Of a stretch of 33,180 nucleotides of DNA, positions 15,540 to 23,708 are shown piece by piece. The notes under the pieces were generated by a model. That model saw only the letters and a program-made list of their open reading frames with translations, made no database searches and was not told where the DNA came from. The stretch's first letter is position 1, and every line of letters starts with the position of its first letter. The position numbers and the translations under genes are program-made. The DNA is from Hespellia sp. Lineage in GTDB: Bacteria > Bacillota > Clostridia > Lachnospirales > Lachnospiraceae. The DNA is taken from assembly GCA_028689735.1 (NCBI GenBank), contig JAQVCP010000034.1, positions 1 to 33,180 on the forward strand, written 5' to 3'.

Positions 15540-15545
15540 TATAAT
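15540..15545 (+). promoter_or_regulatory. -10 element of the aroD promoter
   Basis: A perfect TATAAT with no good -35 at 16-18 bases upstream (TTAGAA is the nearest). A weak -35 fits a promoter that needs an activator such as the adjacent LysR protein. The predicted start is near 15552. Confidence 0.45.
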
Positions 15546-15594
15546 GAAAGTAAGTTAATTTGTTGACAATCTATTTATGATTAAGGAGGAAACT

Positions 15595-16356
15595 ATGAAT
15601 CCAGTAGTAGTTAGAAATGTAAAAATCGGTGAAGGAATGCCAAAAATCTGTGTACCTATCGTAGGAACCACAAAGGATGCAATCGTCTCAGAAGCGAAGA
15701 CATTTGACTCTATTCCGGTGGATGTAGTGGAATGGCGTGTAGACTGGTTTGATGATGTATTCGATACAGAGAAAGTCATCGAGGCGGCCAAAGAGCTGAG
15801 AGAAGCTTTAGGAGAGACTCCGATTCTCTTCACATTCCGTACATCCAAAGAAGGCGGAGAAAAAGCAATCGAAGATGACACTTATGCAGCACTGAATATT
15901 GCAGTTGCACAGTCAGGATATGTAGATTTGGTTGACGTAGAAGCATTTACCGGAGATGAAGTGGTTACACACATTCTGGAAGAAGTACATAAAGTGGGCG
16001 TGAAGGTTGTTGGCTCAAACCATCATTTCCATGAGACACCGGCACAGTCTGACATCGTTGCAAGACTCTGCAAGATGCAGGAACTTGGATGCGATATTCC
16101 TAAGATTGCCGTAATGCCACAGAACAAGAAGGATGTGCTTACACTTTTGGCAGCGACACTTGAGATGTCAGAAGAACACGCAGACAGACCGATCATCACG
16201 ATGTCGATGTCCGGAACAGGCGTTGTCAGCCGTCTTGCGGGAGAAACCTTTGGCTCTGCCCTTACCTTTGGAGCAGCAAAGAAAGCATCTGCACCTGGAC
16301 AGATTGGTGTCAACGAGCTTGAGACTGTATTAAAGATTATGCACCAGAGTATATGA
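15595..16356 (+). CDS. aroD: Type I 3-dehydroquinate dehydratase
   Basis: 253 aa, the usual length for class I enzymes. It dehydrates 3-dehydroquinate to 3-dehydroshikimate through a Schiff base with lysine. Family residues are in place and numbered as in the well-studied enterobacterial enzymes: H143 in GSNHHFHETP and K170 in DIPKIAVMP. VEWRVDWFDD, FTFRTSKEGGE and the GAAKKASAPGQIG tail also match. AAGGAGG six bases upstream fixes the ATG at 15595 over an in-frame ATG at 15577. The gene lies between regulators and hydrolase/transporter genes, not with other shikimate-pathway genes. A catabolic or scavenging role is therefore plausible, though a biosynthetic role cannot be excluded. Its TGA overlaps the merR ATG. 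Confidence 0.95.
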   Translation: MNPVVVRNVKIGEGMPKICVPIVGTTKDAIVSEAKTFDSIPVDVVEWRVDWFDDVFDTEKVIEAAKELREALGETPILFTFRTSKEGGEKAIEDDTYAALNIAVAQSGYVDLVDVEAFTGDEVVTHILEEVHKVGVKVVGSNHHFHETPAQSDIVARLCKMQELGCDIPKIAVMPQNKKDVLTLLAATLEMSEEHADRPIITMSMSGTGVVSRLAGETFGSALTFGAAKKASAPGQIGVNELETVLKIMHQSI

Positions 16357-17159
16357 GTGAAAAAAATGTAGGAACGCTGGCGAAATTCACCGGCGTTTCT
16401 GTGCATACAATCAAGTATTATGAAAAAATAGGTCTGTTCACCTCCAAAAGAAATGAAAAGTCAAACTACAGATCTTACGATGTGCGGGTTTGCACGGTAA
16501 TTGGAGAATGCGTCAAGTATAAGAACATGGGGTTTACCTTGAAGGAAATCGACCAGCTTTGTAAGAGTGCAGACGATATGCTGATTACCTCCATGCTTCA
16601 AAAACGACTGGATGCAATCGATGAGGAAATCCGTCAAATGACAGCGGTGCGTGACAGTGTGAGCGACTACTGCAGTGAGATTCAGGAAGCGGAAGAGAAG
16701 CTGGGAGAATGGTACATAGAAAAATGTCCGGATCTTTATATCAGAGTGCAGACAAACAATCTGGAATATCGCGATGAGAAAATCGAAGTTGACGGTGTGA
16801 ATCTGGCATCCTATGCACCCCGCAACAAATCCACCCTTATTGTTGAAAAGGATTCCATGAATGGCGGCGCATTGAAGTTTCACTGGGGACAGGGCATTGT
16901 GATGAATGGCGGAGAAAACGAATTCAGCGGCAATCCCAATTTTCTTCATGTGCAGGGAAAAAAGGCTTTTGTGGCATACATGCGTCTTACAGGCTCCTAT
17001 TGTACAAATGGGGAAGTGGCGGAAAGGTTTGCAGAAGCCTATCATCAGTATCACGAGGGGGAGATTCCCAGTGATGCCTACGCAATGAGAATCAAGATTA
17101 CCTATGCAGATAATCAGGAAAAATGGAACTATTTTAAACTCATTATTCCAATAGAGTAA
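16353..17159 (+). CDS. MerR-family regulator, translationally coupled to aroD
   Basis: 268 aa. The N-terminal winged HTH is typical (VGTLAKFTGVSVHTIKYYEKIGL, then NYRSYD), followed by a dimerising coiled coil near 75-115 and a roughly 140-residue C-terminal domain. The latter looks like a small-molecule effector domain of the GyrI/BltR kind, by length and its closing strand (KWNYFKLIIPIE); that assignment is tentative. The ATG overlaps the aroD stop as ATGA, so the two proteins are probably made together. The regulator may respond to a pathway metabolite and act on its own operon or on the hydrolase/transporter unit after the terminator. No 19-20 base spacer promoter typical of MerR activators was found. 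Confidence 0.88.
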   Translation: MSEKNVGTLAKFTGVSVHTIKYYEKIGLFTSKRNEKSNYRSYDVRVCTVIGECVKYKNMGFTLKEIDQLCKSADDMLITSMLQKRLDAIDEEIRQMTAVRDSVSDYCSEIQEAEEKLGEWYIEKCPDLYIRVQTNNLEYRDEKIEVDGVNLASYAPRNKSTLIVEKDSMNGGALKFHWGQGIVMNGGENEFSGNPNFLHVQGKKAFVAYMRLTGSYCTNGEVAERFAEAYHQYHEGEIPSDAYAMRIKITYADNQEKWNYFKLIIPIE

Positions 17160-17212
17160 AATTATGAAAAATAGAACAAAAAAATAGAATTCAGAAGAGC
17201 AAAAACCAGAGG

Positions 17213-17254
17213 AACAGAAACCTGAGAGCAACACACAGGTTTCTGTTTTTTATT
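17213..17254 (+). terminator. Intrinsic terminator of aroD-merR
   Basis: ACAGAAACCTG (17214-17224) pairs perfectly with CAGGTTTCTGT (17236-17246), followed by TTTTTTATT. It separates the aroD-merR operon from the hydrolase/transporter operon. Confidence 0.9.
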
Positions 17255-17258
17255 GCAA

Positions 17259-17274
17259 ATCCGGTATACCGGAT
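17259..17274. promoter_or_regulatory. Perfect 16-bp palindrome, candidate operator
   Basis: ATCCGGTATACCGGAT is a complete 16-bp palindrome just after the merR terminator and about 110 bases before the hydrolase promoter. It is GC-richer than its surroundings. Such symmetry suits a dimeric regulator. No second copy was noticed in the window. Confidence 0.5.
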
Positions 17275-17371
17275 GGCGACGAAAAAGAAAAACTAATAGA
17301 AAAGAACTATGGATTTGATTCATAAAAGCTAAAAGTATAGAGAAAATAAATGAATTCGATATTATTTCCGG

Positions 17372-17400
17372 TTGACCTGTGTGCGGCGGCTGGTTATAAA
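17372..17400 (+). promoter_or_regulatory. Promoter of the hydrolase/transporter operon
   Basis: TTGACC (17372-17377), 17 bases, TATAAA (17395-17400); each box matches 5 of 6 consensus positions. The predicted start near 17407 gives a leader of about 55 bases before the first hydrolase. Confidence 0.7.
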
Positions 17401-17413
17401 ATTAACAATTATG

Positions 17414-17430
17414 GAGTACTTAAAGTACTC
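17414..17430. promoter_or_regulatory. 17-bp palindrome downstream of the hydrolase promoter
   Basis: GAGTACTT-A-AAGTACTC is a perfect inverted repeat centred about 15 bases after the predicted transcription start. A repressor bound here would block initiation or early elongation. In RNA it could also fold into a small hairpin, but there is no T-tract. Confidence 0.55.
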
Positions 17431-17461
17431 AGGTATGTTTTGCAGAATGAAGGAGGAAGAG

Positions 17462-18403
17462 ATGGAAAAAAAATTAGACGCGAACAAGGCGCAGGTGAAA
17501 GTAATCGAACATCCAATTCATATGGATCAGTTTGGAAAAACTTTTTTGGATATCCCATATGCAGCACAGTCTGAGACGCAAAAACTGGATATTATTCTCC
17601 CGAAGAGCGGAGAGGGCCCTTATCCTGTCATCATGGTGGTGCATGGAGGCGGATGGAAATATGGTTTCAAAAGAAGTCATGTACTGGAAAGTGTTTTTAA
17701 AATCAGTTCCCAGGGATATGCGATTGTATCCATTGACTACCGTTTGTCAAGAGAGGCACTCTGGCCTGCACAGGTATATGATGTAAAAGCGGCAGTCCGG
17801 TTTATACGAAAGAATGGGGAGAAATACAATCTCCGCACGGATAAGATTGGATGCTGGGGCAATTCGGCCGGAGCACATATCCTCGCAGTCGCGGCCTCAA
17901 CCAATGGAACACATGAGATAGAAGACCTTTCCATGGGAAATGAAGAGGTGAGCGCAGATCTTGATATGGCAGTATTCTGGTATGCCCCGGTGGATTTGTA
18001 CGATGCACAGGAACAGACAGGCAGAGATGATTCAGAGCTGAATCAGGTCATGGGATATGATGTTCTGAGCAGGCCACGGGAAGAAAGTGATATTGCAAGT
18101 GCAACGGCTCATGTGAATCAACATTTTCCGAAGACACTGCTTCAGGCAGGAACCATGGATGCACTTGCTCCGCTGGCGCAATCAGAGGCATTGTATGAAA
18201 AGGTAAAAAAGGTCTGCGGAGAAGAGCGGATCACTCTGGAAGTTTTTGAAGGGGCGAGACACGGCGATCCTGTTTTTAAGGCGAATGATAATATCAATCA
18301 CTGTCTGGATTTTGTGGATGAATATTTTGAGATGGACCGTGAAAAATATCCACGGACCGGACTTCCGGAAATCACATGGTCAGATGAGGTATATCCTCAG
18401 TAG
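17462..18403 (+). CDS. Alpha/beta-hydrolase, BD-FAE-like esterase
   Basis: 313 aa, without signal peptide, so probably a cytoplasmic esterase. The oxyanion-hole motif HGGGW starts at H61, the nucleophile is S135 in GNSAGAH, and D233 (GTMDAL) and H267 (ARHGDP) complete the triad. The opening LDIILP, the HGGGW context and YAIVSIDYRLS followed by WPAQVYDVKAAVRFIR resemble the bifunctional feruloyl/acetyl-xylan esterase group and related carboxylesterases. AGGAGG at 17451-17456 supports the ATG at 17462; an in-frame ATG at 17372 falls inside the -35 box. It is first in an operon with a second hydrolase and a CitMHS transporter. Hydrolysis of plant phenolic or quinate esters is an attractive but unproven role. 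Confidence 0.85.
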   Translation: MEKKLDANKAQVKVIEHPIHMDQFGKTFLDIPYAAQSETQKLDIILPKSGEGPYPVIMVVHGGGWKYGFKRSHVLESVFKISSQGYAIVSIDYRLSREALWPAQVYDVKAAVRFIRKNGEKYNLRTDKIGCWGNSAGAHILAVAASTNGTHEIEDLSMGNEEVSADLDMAVFWYAPVDLYDAQEQTGRDDSELNQVMGYDVLSRPREESDIASATAHVNQHFPKTLLQAGTMDALAPLAQSEALYEKVKKVCGEERITLEVFEGARHGDPVFKANDNINHCLDFVDEYFEMDREKYPRTGLPEITWSDEVYPQ

Positions 18404-18487
18404 AATCACAGTTGGTTGATACTGTTTGTGACTACAAATCGTATTGCAACTACATATCATATAAGAATCACTTAGGAGGGAATGATT

Positions 18488-19423
18488 ATGAAATTTACAC
18501 CTTGTCCAGGTTATGAGAATCATCTGATGTCTTATCTTAAGACAGATACGGATGAAGTGAGAGCGGCAAAGAAGGCACAGGGAGCAGACATGATGTTCTA
18601 TGAGCTTCCGGAAGGCATGACAATGAAGGACCGACAGATTCCGGGAACAGAAGAGGGGACAGAGATGACGCTCCGATTCTATGTTCCGGCAGGACTTCCT
18701 GAAAAAGCACCAATCATCATGGATTTTCATGGCGGTGGCTGGGTAGGCGGAAATCTGGATATCGACAATGCCAGATGTATCGCCCTTGCCAGAATGACAC
18801 CGGCTATTGTAATCGGGGTAGATTATCGGCGCGCAAGTGAGACCATCAAAGCACCGGCACCGATGATGGATTGCTACACTGCATATATGTGGGCTTATAA
18901 CCACGCAGAAGAATTTGGAGGTGATCCGGAACGGATGGGGCTGCACGGGACAAGTGCGGGCGGCAACTTTGCAGCGGCACTGGCATTGTATCTGCGTGAT
19001 ACCAATGGTCCGAGACCGGCTCTTGCAGCAATGGTCTGCCCACAGTTTTCCTGCAATATGGCGGAATTCGTATCTTATCATCAGATGTCGCCTTACATCA
19101 TGGCACCGGAGAACAAGGCAATCAGTCCGGAAGCAATCTATACCGGGGCATACAATGGCTACAGACCTTCTTACTATGCACTGCCAAGCGAGTGCCCAGA
19201 CGTAGAAGGCGTGTGTCCACACTGTATTGTGACGGCGGAGTATGATACTTTCCGCGATGACGGAGTCCAGTATGCAGTGCGGCTGCTGAACGCGGGGGTT
19301 CCCTGTGAGCTGCACGTAGAGCCGAGAGTCGGACATGGATTTAATACGGTACATCATCCCTTTACGGATCTGGTAAATGAAACGATTTGTTTTTCATTTA
19401 GAAGAGAATTCAGGATGCTATAG
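18488..19423 (+). CDS. Alpha/beta-hydrolase, HSL-type (Abhydrolase_3) esterase
   Basis: 311 aa, no signal peptide. It has the hormone-sensitive-lipase-type HGGGW at H81, nucleophile S156 in HGTSAGGN, acid D253 in EYDTFRDDG and base H283 in GHGF. Such enzymes cleave short-chain or aryl carboxyl esters. AGGAGGG at 18474-18480 favours the ATG at 18488 (7-base spacer) over the one at 18482 (1-base spacer). It follows the first hydrolase by 84 bases and precedes the transporter by 48 bases with no terminator. Two different esterase types next to one acid transporter suggest a substrate class with more than one ester type. The two are distant relatives, not a recent duplicate pair. Confidence 0.88.
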   Translation: MKFTPCPGYENHLMSYLKTDTDEVRAAKKAQGADMMFYELPEGMTMKDRQIPGTEEGTEMTLRFYVPAGLPEKAPIIMDFHGGGWVGGNLDIDNARCIALARMTPAIVIGVDYRRASETIKAPAPMMDCYTAYMWAYNHAEEFGGDPERMGLHGTSAGGNFAAALALYLRDTNGPRPALAAMVCPQFSCNMAEFVSYHQMSPYIMAPENKAISPEAIYTGAYNGYRPSYYALPSECPDVEGVCPHCIVTAEYDTFRDDGVQYAVRLLNAGVPCELHVEPRVGHGFNTVHHPFTDLVNETICFSFRREFRML

Positions 19424-19471
19424 TTTTTGGAAACTTTAGAGGAAAGTTTTAGATGAAAAAGGAGAAGTATT

Positions 19472-20785
19472 ATGAATATGACAACCATTATGGCGATTAT
19501 CATGTTAGTGGTAGTAATTGCCTTAATCTTATCAAAGAAAATACCGATGAACTTCGTATTGTTTCTGGTGCCAATCGTAATTGCACTGTTTCTCGGATTC
19601 AAGCCGGTGGAAATTAGCGATATGGTGGCAGAACAATTTGCGACAACAATGAAATCATCCGGATACATGCTGATCTTTGGTCTGCTATATTTTACCATGC
19701 TGACAGAATCCGGAATGTTTGACACGATCGTCGGTGTCATCACAAGAATTATCGGTGACAAAATGAATGTAGTGATTATCTTCATTCTGACTACGGTGAT
19801 CTCTGCAATTGGAATGCTGACAGCGAATATCAGTACCTGTTACCTGATCACATTTCCAATTATGCTTCCACTGTATAAAAAGTATCGGGTAAATCGTGTG
19901 GATGCGTTTCTTGTAACTCAGTCTACGATGGCTGCCATGTGCTTTATTCCATGGGGAATTGGAATCGCCATGTCCGCAATGATGGCAGACTGTGATACCG
20001 TAGAGCTTGCAACGGCATCCATTCCATGGGCGCTTTGCTTTATTCCAGTCATCATTCTGGAGTGGATTTATTTTACAATTCAGCACAAAAAACAGTACGG
20101 AACGCTGGGACTTCCTGAGACGGCGGAAAAGGAAACAGAGGCAGAGAAGGCCCAAGCAGATGAAAATCCAAATAGAAGGCCCAAGCTTTTCTGGATCAAC
20201 TTTATCCTGTTTATTGCAGTGATTGCTGCACTGGCTGTATTTAAGATTCCGGCTTACTTTGTATTTATCGTGGCAGCCTGTGTCACAGCGATGATTGATT
20301 ATCCAAAGGATTTCGGTGCAATCTGGAATAAGACCGGTGTGATGGTTTTCAATATCGTAGTGATGCTCCTTGCAATTTCTGTCTATATTGCAGTGTTCTC
20401 ACAGACAGGAATGATCACAGCATTTGCGGAGCTCATTACCGGAGTGTTCCCAGGAATGCTTGCAAAATATACCTTTATTATCCTGCTTCTGCTCAGTGTG
20501 GTAGTGATTCGTTTCGTACCGTATCAGTTGTACAACGCAATGTACCCGCTGCTGATTTCCATCGGAACGCAGTTTGGGTATACACCGATTCAGATTATCG
20601 CACCATATGTATGTAACCTTTGCCTTGCAACTGGCGTGACACCAATCAATAACTCAATTTACGTGGCCGCACCGCTTCTTGAAACAGAGGTTGATGGAAT
20701 TGTTAAAAAAGGTGTCCCTGTCTTTACGGTGGTAAACGCACTGGTGGTCATGCTTGCAATGGTATTCGGAATATTAAAGTTATAG
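19472..20785 (+). CDS. CitMHS-family carboxylate transporter
   Basis: 437 aa with about eleven or twelve hydrophobic segments and a charged cytoplasmic loop near 208-235 (ETAEKETEAEKAQADENPNRR). The architecture fits the citrate-Mg2+:H+ symporter family within the ion-transporter superfamily: a paired N- and C-terminal half, and polar breaks near TANISTCYLITFP and ATGVTPINNS. AAAAGGAGAAG precedes the ATG. Members of the family carry citrate or other organic acids; the substrate here cannot be read from sequence. Being downstream of two esterases and near aroD, a cyclic hydroxy-acid such as quinate or shikimate, or an ester of it, is a reasonable guess. Confidence 0.8.
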   Translation: MNMTTIMAIIMLVVVIALILSKKIPMNFVLFLVPIVIALFLGFKPVEISDMVAEQFATTMKSSGYMLIFGLLYFTMLTESGMFDTIVGVITRIIGDKMNVVIIFILTTVISAIGMLTANISTCYLITFPIMLPLYKKYRVNRVDAFLVTQSTMAAMCFIPWGIGIAMSAMMADCDTVELATASIPWALCFIPVIILEWIYFTIQHKKQYGTLGLPETAEKETEAEKAQADENPNRRPKLFWINFILFIAVIAALAVFKIPAYFVFIVAACVTAMIDYPKDFGAIWNKTGVMVFNIVVMLLAISVYIAVFSQTGMITAFAELITGVFPGMLAKYTFIILLLLSVVVIRFVPYQLYNAMYPLLISIGTQFGYTPIQIIAPYVCNLCLATGVTPINNSIYVAAPLLETEVDGIVKKGVPVFTVVNALVVMLAMVFGILKL

Positions 20786-20810
20786 GGAAGAAATAGAAGA
20801 TAGAAAACAG

Positions 20811-20850
20811 AAAAAAGGCATGGTCTCATTTGCAGACTGTGCTTTTTTGT
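20811..20850 (+). terminator. Terminator of the hydrolase/transporter operon
   Basis: GCATGGTCT (20818-20826) pairs with AGACTGTGC (20834-20842, two G-U pairs) around a 7-base loop. A-tract before and TTTTTT after extend the stem and make it potentially bidirectional. Confidence 0.85.
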
Positions 20851-20858
20851 TCTGATTC

Positions 20859-20887
20859 TTTACGAAAAGAATGGAACATGTTATGAT
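20859..20887 (+). promoter_or_regulatory. Candidate promoter of the ClC gene
   Basis: TTTACG (20859-20864), 17 bases, TATGAT (20882-20887). It sits between the preceding terminator and the ClC start, about 37 bases before the ATG. Confidence 0.5.
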
Positions 20888-20924
20888 AAAGGGCAGAATT
20901 GAGAGAAAAGGAATGTGAGATACC

Positions 20925-22196
20925 ATGGAGAAAAAAAGACTCAACGAAGGAATGAGTGAACAGGGGAAATTATTTGCCTCTATGTTTAAATGGATTATTC
21001 TTGCGACGGTATCCGGTGCAGTGATTGGTGCCTGCGCCAGTATGTTTGCGAAGGGAATCACCTGGGCCACTGAGTTTCGGATGGCAAATCCATTTATTGT
21101 GATTGGTCTTCCTATTGGAGGTGCATTCATTGTATGGATGTATCATTTTACAAAACAGGGGAATAATTCGGGCACGAATCTGATGATGAAGGCTGTGCGG
21201 GAGGGCGAGTATATTCCCCTTCGTGTGGCACCGCTGATTCTGATTTCCACGATTATCACCCATTTTTTCGGAGGATCGTCCGGACGAGAGGGGGCGGCTC
21301 TGCAGTTTGGAGGCAGTGTCGGCAACTTTCTGGGGAAGACTTTTCATTTAAACGAAGATGACACAAAGATTATTATTCTTGCAAGTATGAGTGCGGCATT
21401 TTCCACACTTTTCGGGACACCTCTGGCAGCGGCAATCTTTCCGATGGAAGTAATCAGTATTGGTGTCATGTATTATTCTGCACTGGTTCCGTGTGTATTT
21501 GCATCGTTTGTGGCGCAGCATATTTCACTGATGTTTCATATACGGACCATACAAACACCCTATCCGGTAGAGGACATTCCGAGCTTTTATGGCATTTCTG
21601 GAATCAAAATCATGGCTCTGGCAATTGCCTGTGCGTTTGTCGGAAGCCTGTTTTGTATTATGCTTCGGAGAACAGAGGGATTTTACGAGGCGAATATGGA
21701 AAATAAATATATCAGGGTGGCAATCGGCGGATTTATTGTGGTCATTTTTTCTTTTGTATTACAGACTCAAGATTATCTTGGACTTGGTACGCAGATTATT
21801 CACTCCAGTTTTGCGGAAGCTTCACGGCCGGAAGCTTTTCTGCTTAAGCTTATTTTTACCTGTCTGACACTCTGTGCGGGATATAAGGGTGGTGAGATCG
21901 TCCCGTCTCTGTTTATTGGGGCCACCATGGGGTCGGCAATGTCGCTGCTGCTTGGGCTGCCGGTGGAGCTTTGCGCTGCCTGTGGTATGGTGGGAGTGTT
22001 CTGCGCTGTGACGAACAGTCCAATCAGTTCCATGCTGATTGCTTTTGAGCTGTTTGGATTTGAGGGGATGCCGTATTTCTGTGTGGTAGTTGCAATCAGC
22101 TACATGTTGTCCGGCTATTACAGCCTGTATTCGGAACAGAAGATTGTGTATTCCAAAATCAGGCCGCGGTTTATCAACCGGAATCCTAATTCATAA
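20925..22196 (+). CDS. ClC-family chloride channel or anion transporter
   Basis: 423 aa, multi-pass membrane protein. The selectivity signature is GSSGREGAALQ with the gating glutamate E122; GEIVPSLFIGATMG matches the second pore segment. Two positions differ from typical proton-coupled exchangers. The usual GSGIP loop appears to be NSGTN, and the inner proton glutamate position falls on V176 in FPMEVIS, a valine as in animal ClC channels. These hints favour a channel or an unusual-anion transporter, but some exchangers also lack that glutamate. It is shorter than most ClC proteins and has no C-terminal CBS domains. It has its own promoter and no clear terminator before pyrH. Role: anion homeostasis, acid or fluoride stress, unresolved. 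Confidence 0.87.
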   Translation: MEKKRLNEGMSEQGKLFASMFKWIILATVSGAVIGACASMFAKGITWATEFRMANPFIVIGLPIGGAFIVWMYHFTKQGNNSGTNLMMKAVREGEYIPLRVAPLILISTIITHFFGGSSGREGAALQFGGSVGNFLGKTFHLNEDDTKIIILASMSAAFSTLFGTPLAAAIFPMEVISIGVMYYSALVPCVFASFVAQHISLMFHIRTIQTPYPVEDIPSFYGISGIKIMALAIACAFVGSLFCIMLRRTEGFYEANMENKYIRVAIGGFIVVIFSFVLQTQDYLGLGTQIIHSSFAEASRPEAFLLKLIFTCLTLCAGYKGGEIVPSLFIGATMGSAMSLLLGLPVELCAACGMVGVFCAVTNSPISSMLIAFELFGFEGMPYFCVVVAISYMLSGYYSLYSEQKIVYSKIRPRFINRNPNS

Positions 22197-22215
22197 AACT
22201 ATCATATTTTAGATA

Positions 22216-22244
22216 CTGACAATTATTTTGGATTATGCTATAAT
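22216..22244 (+). promoter_or_regulatory. Promoter of the pyrH housekeeping run
   Basis: CTGACA (22216-22221), 17 bases, TATAAT (22239-22244), with a TG dinucleotide one base before the -10 (extended -10). Predicted start near 22251, about 42 bases before pyrH. Confidence 0.75.
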
Positions 22245-22292
22245 TATGGCAAATCATGAGTTATTATTTAAGCGAGAAGAGGAGCATCTAAC

Positions 22293-22988
22293 ATGAAAAG
22301 AATATTATTGAAGTTAAGCGGAGAAGCTTTAGCAGGTGATAAAAAGACGGGATTTGACGAAGCAACCTGTATTGGTGTCGCGAATCAGGTAAAGTCTATT
22401 GTGGATCAGGGGATGCAGGTTGCGATTGTTACCGGAGGCGGTAATTTCTGGAGGGGAAGAACCAGCGAGACGATTGACCGCACCAAGGCAGACCAGATCG
22501 GAATGCTGGCTACTGTTATGAACTGTATTTACGTATCAGATATTTTCAGGCATGTAGGGATGAAAACAGAGATTTTCACTCCCTTTGCAGTCGGTGCCTT
22601 TACCAGTCTCTTTTCCAAGGATGCAGCAGTAGAAGCAATGGAGGCGGGAAAGGTTATTTTCTTTGCAGGTGGAACGGGACATCCTTATTTTTCGACAGAC
22701 ACTGGAGCAGTGCTGCGTGCCATTGAGATTGATGCGGATGCGATGCTTCTTGCGAAGTCCATCGACGGAATCTACGACAGCGATCCGGCAGTGAATCCGG
22801 CGGCGAAGAAGTATGATGAGATTTCCATTCAGGATGTGATTGATCAGGAACTTGCGGCAGTTGATATGACTGCATCTATTCTGTGCAAGGAGAATCAGAT
22901 GCCGATGCTTGTGTTTGGTCTGAATGAGGAAAATAGTATCGTTGAGACAATGAGCGGGAATTTTACCGGAACAAAGGTAACTGCTTAG
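22293..22988 (+). CDS. pyrH: UMP kinase
   Basis: 231 aa, near the usual length. It phosphorylates UMP to UDP with ATP in the cytoplasm and belongs to the amino-acid-kinase fold, unlike eukaryotic UMP kinases. Diagnostic segments: KRILLKLSGEAL at the N-terminus, VTGGGNFWRGR, ADQIGMLATVMN, FFAGGTGHPYFSTDT and DGIYDSDP. GAAGAGGAG precedes the ATG. It opens the translation and cell-envelope run pyrH-frr-uppS-cdsA-dxr-rseP, a conserved order in Firmicutes and beyond. The upstream promoter is strong. Confidence 0.98.
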   Translation: MKRILLKLSGEALAGDKKTGFDEATCIGVANQVKSIVDQGMQVAIVTGGGNFWRGRTSETIDRTKADQIGMLATVMNCIYVSDIFRHVGMKTEIFTPFAVGAFTSLFSKDAAVEAMEAGKVIFFAGGTGHPYFSTDTGAVLRAIEIDADAMLLAKSIDGIYDSDPAVNPAAKKYDEISIQDVIDQELAAVDMTASILCKENQMPMLVFGLNEENSIVETMSGNFTGTKVTA

Positions 22989-23087
22989 GTATCTACGCTG
23001 CGATGAAAACGCACTGAAAATTAAAATTAGAAAAGCAAAGAGAGCAGATACAAGAGTCTGCATGAATGATAAGATGGAGGAGAAAAG

Positions 23088-23639
23088 ATGGAAGCGAAAT
23101 TGAATGAATTTGAATCAAAGATGAAAAAGACTATGGGAAATCTGGATGGAGAGCTTGGAACAATCCGTGCAGGTCGTGCAAATCCAAATGTATTGAACCG
23201 CATTACGGTTGATTATTATGGAACACCTACAGCACTTCAGCAGGTTGCGAATATATCCGTGCCAGAAGCGCGTATGATTCAGATTCAGCCGTGGGAAAAG
23301 AGTATGCTTAAAGAAATCGAGAAAGCGATTCAGATGTCAGATATCGGAATCAACCCGACCAATGATGGCAATACTGTTCGTCTGGTATTCCCGGAACTGA
23401 CCGAGGAACGAAGAAAAGAACTGGTAAAGGATGTTAAGAAAAAGGGTGAGGCGGCGAAGGTAGCAATCCGTAATATCCGCCGTGATGGAAATGATGCATT
23501 CAAAAAGTTAAAAGGAACTGAGGTTTCTGAGGACGGAATCAAGGATCTGGAAGAGAGATTACAGAAGGTCACAGACAAATACATCAAAGAGGTTGATAAA
23601 GCAGTAGAAGTAAAGTCAAAAGAAGTACTTACTGTATAG
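23088..23639 (+). CDS. frr: Ribosome recycling factor
   Basis: 183 aa, close to the standard 185. With EF-G it splits post-termination ribosomes. The three-helix-bundle domain is recognised by [40 protein letters not shown], and [37 protein letters not shown] precedes the ATG. It lies 99 bases after pyrH with no terminator in between, so the two are probably co-transcribed. Confidence 0.98.
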   Translation: MEAKLNEFESKMKKTMGNLDGELGTIRAGRANPNVLNRITVDYYGTPTALQQVANISVPEARMIQIQPWEKSMLKEIEKAIQMSDIGINPTNDGNTVRLVFPELTEERRKELVKDVKKKGEAAKVAIRNIRRDGNDAFKKLKGTEVSEDGIKDLEERLQKVTDKYIKEVDKAVEVKSKEVLTV

Positions 23640-23708
23640 TCGGAATCAGGCAGAGGCCTGACGAATCAAAAAAGCAGCAGACAGATTGAAAAGATCTGTT
23701 GACTATTG

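Noticed and set aside
18380-19357. 325-codon open frame antisense to the second hydrolase
   Set aside because: It is a codon-bias shadow of a gene with full catalytic motifs, rich in C, H and R, without ribosome site or recognisable domain.
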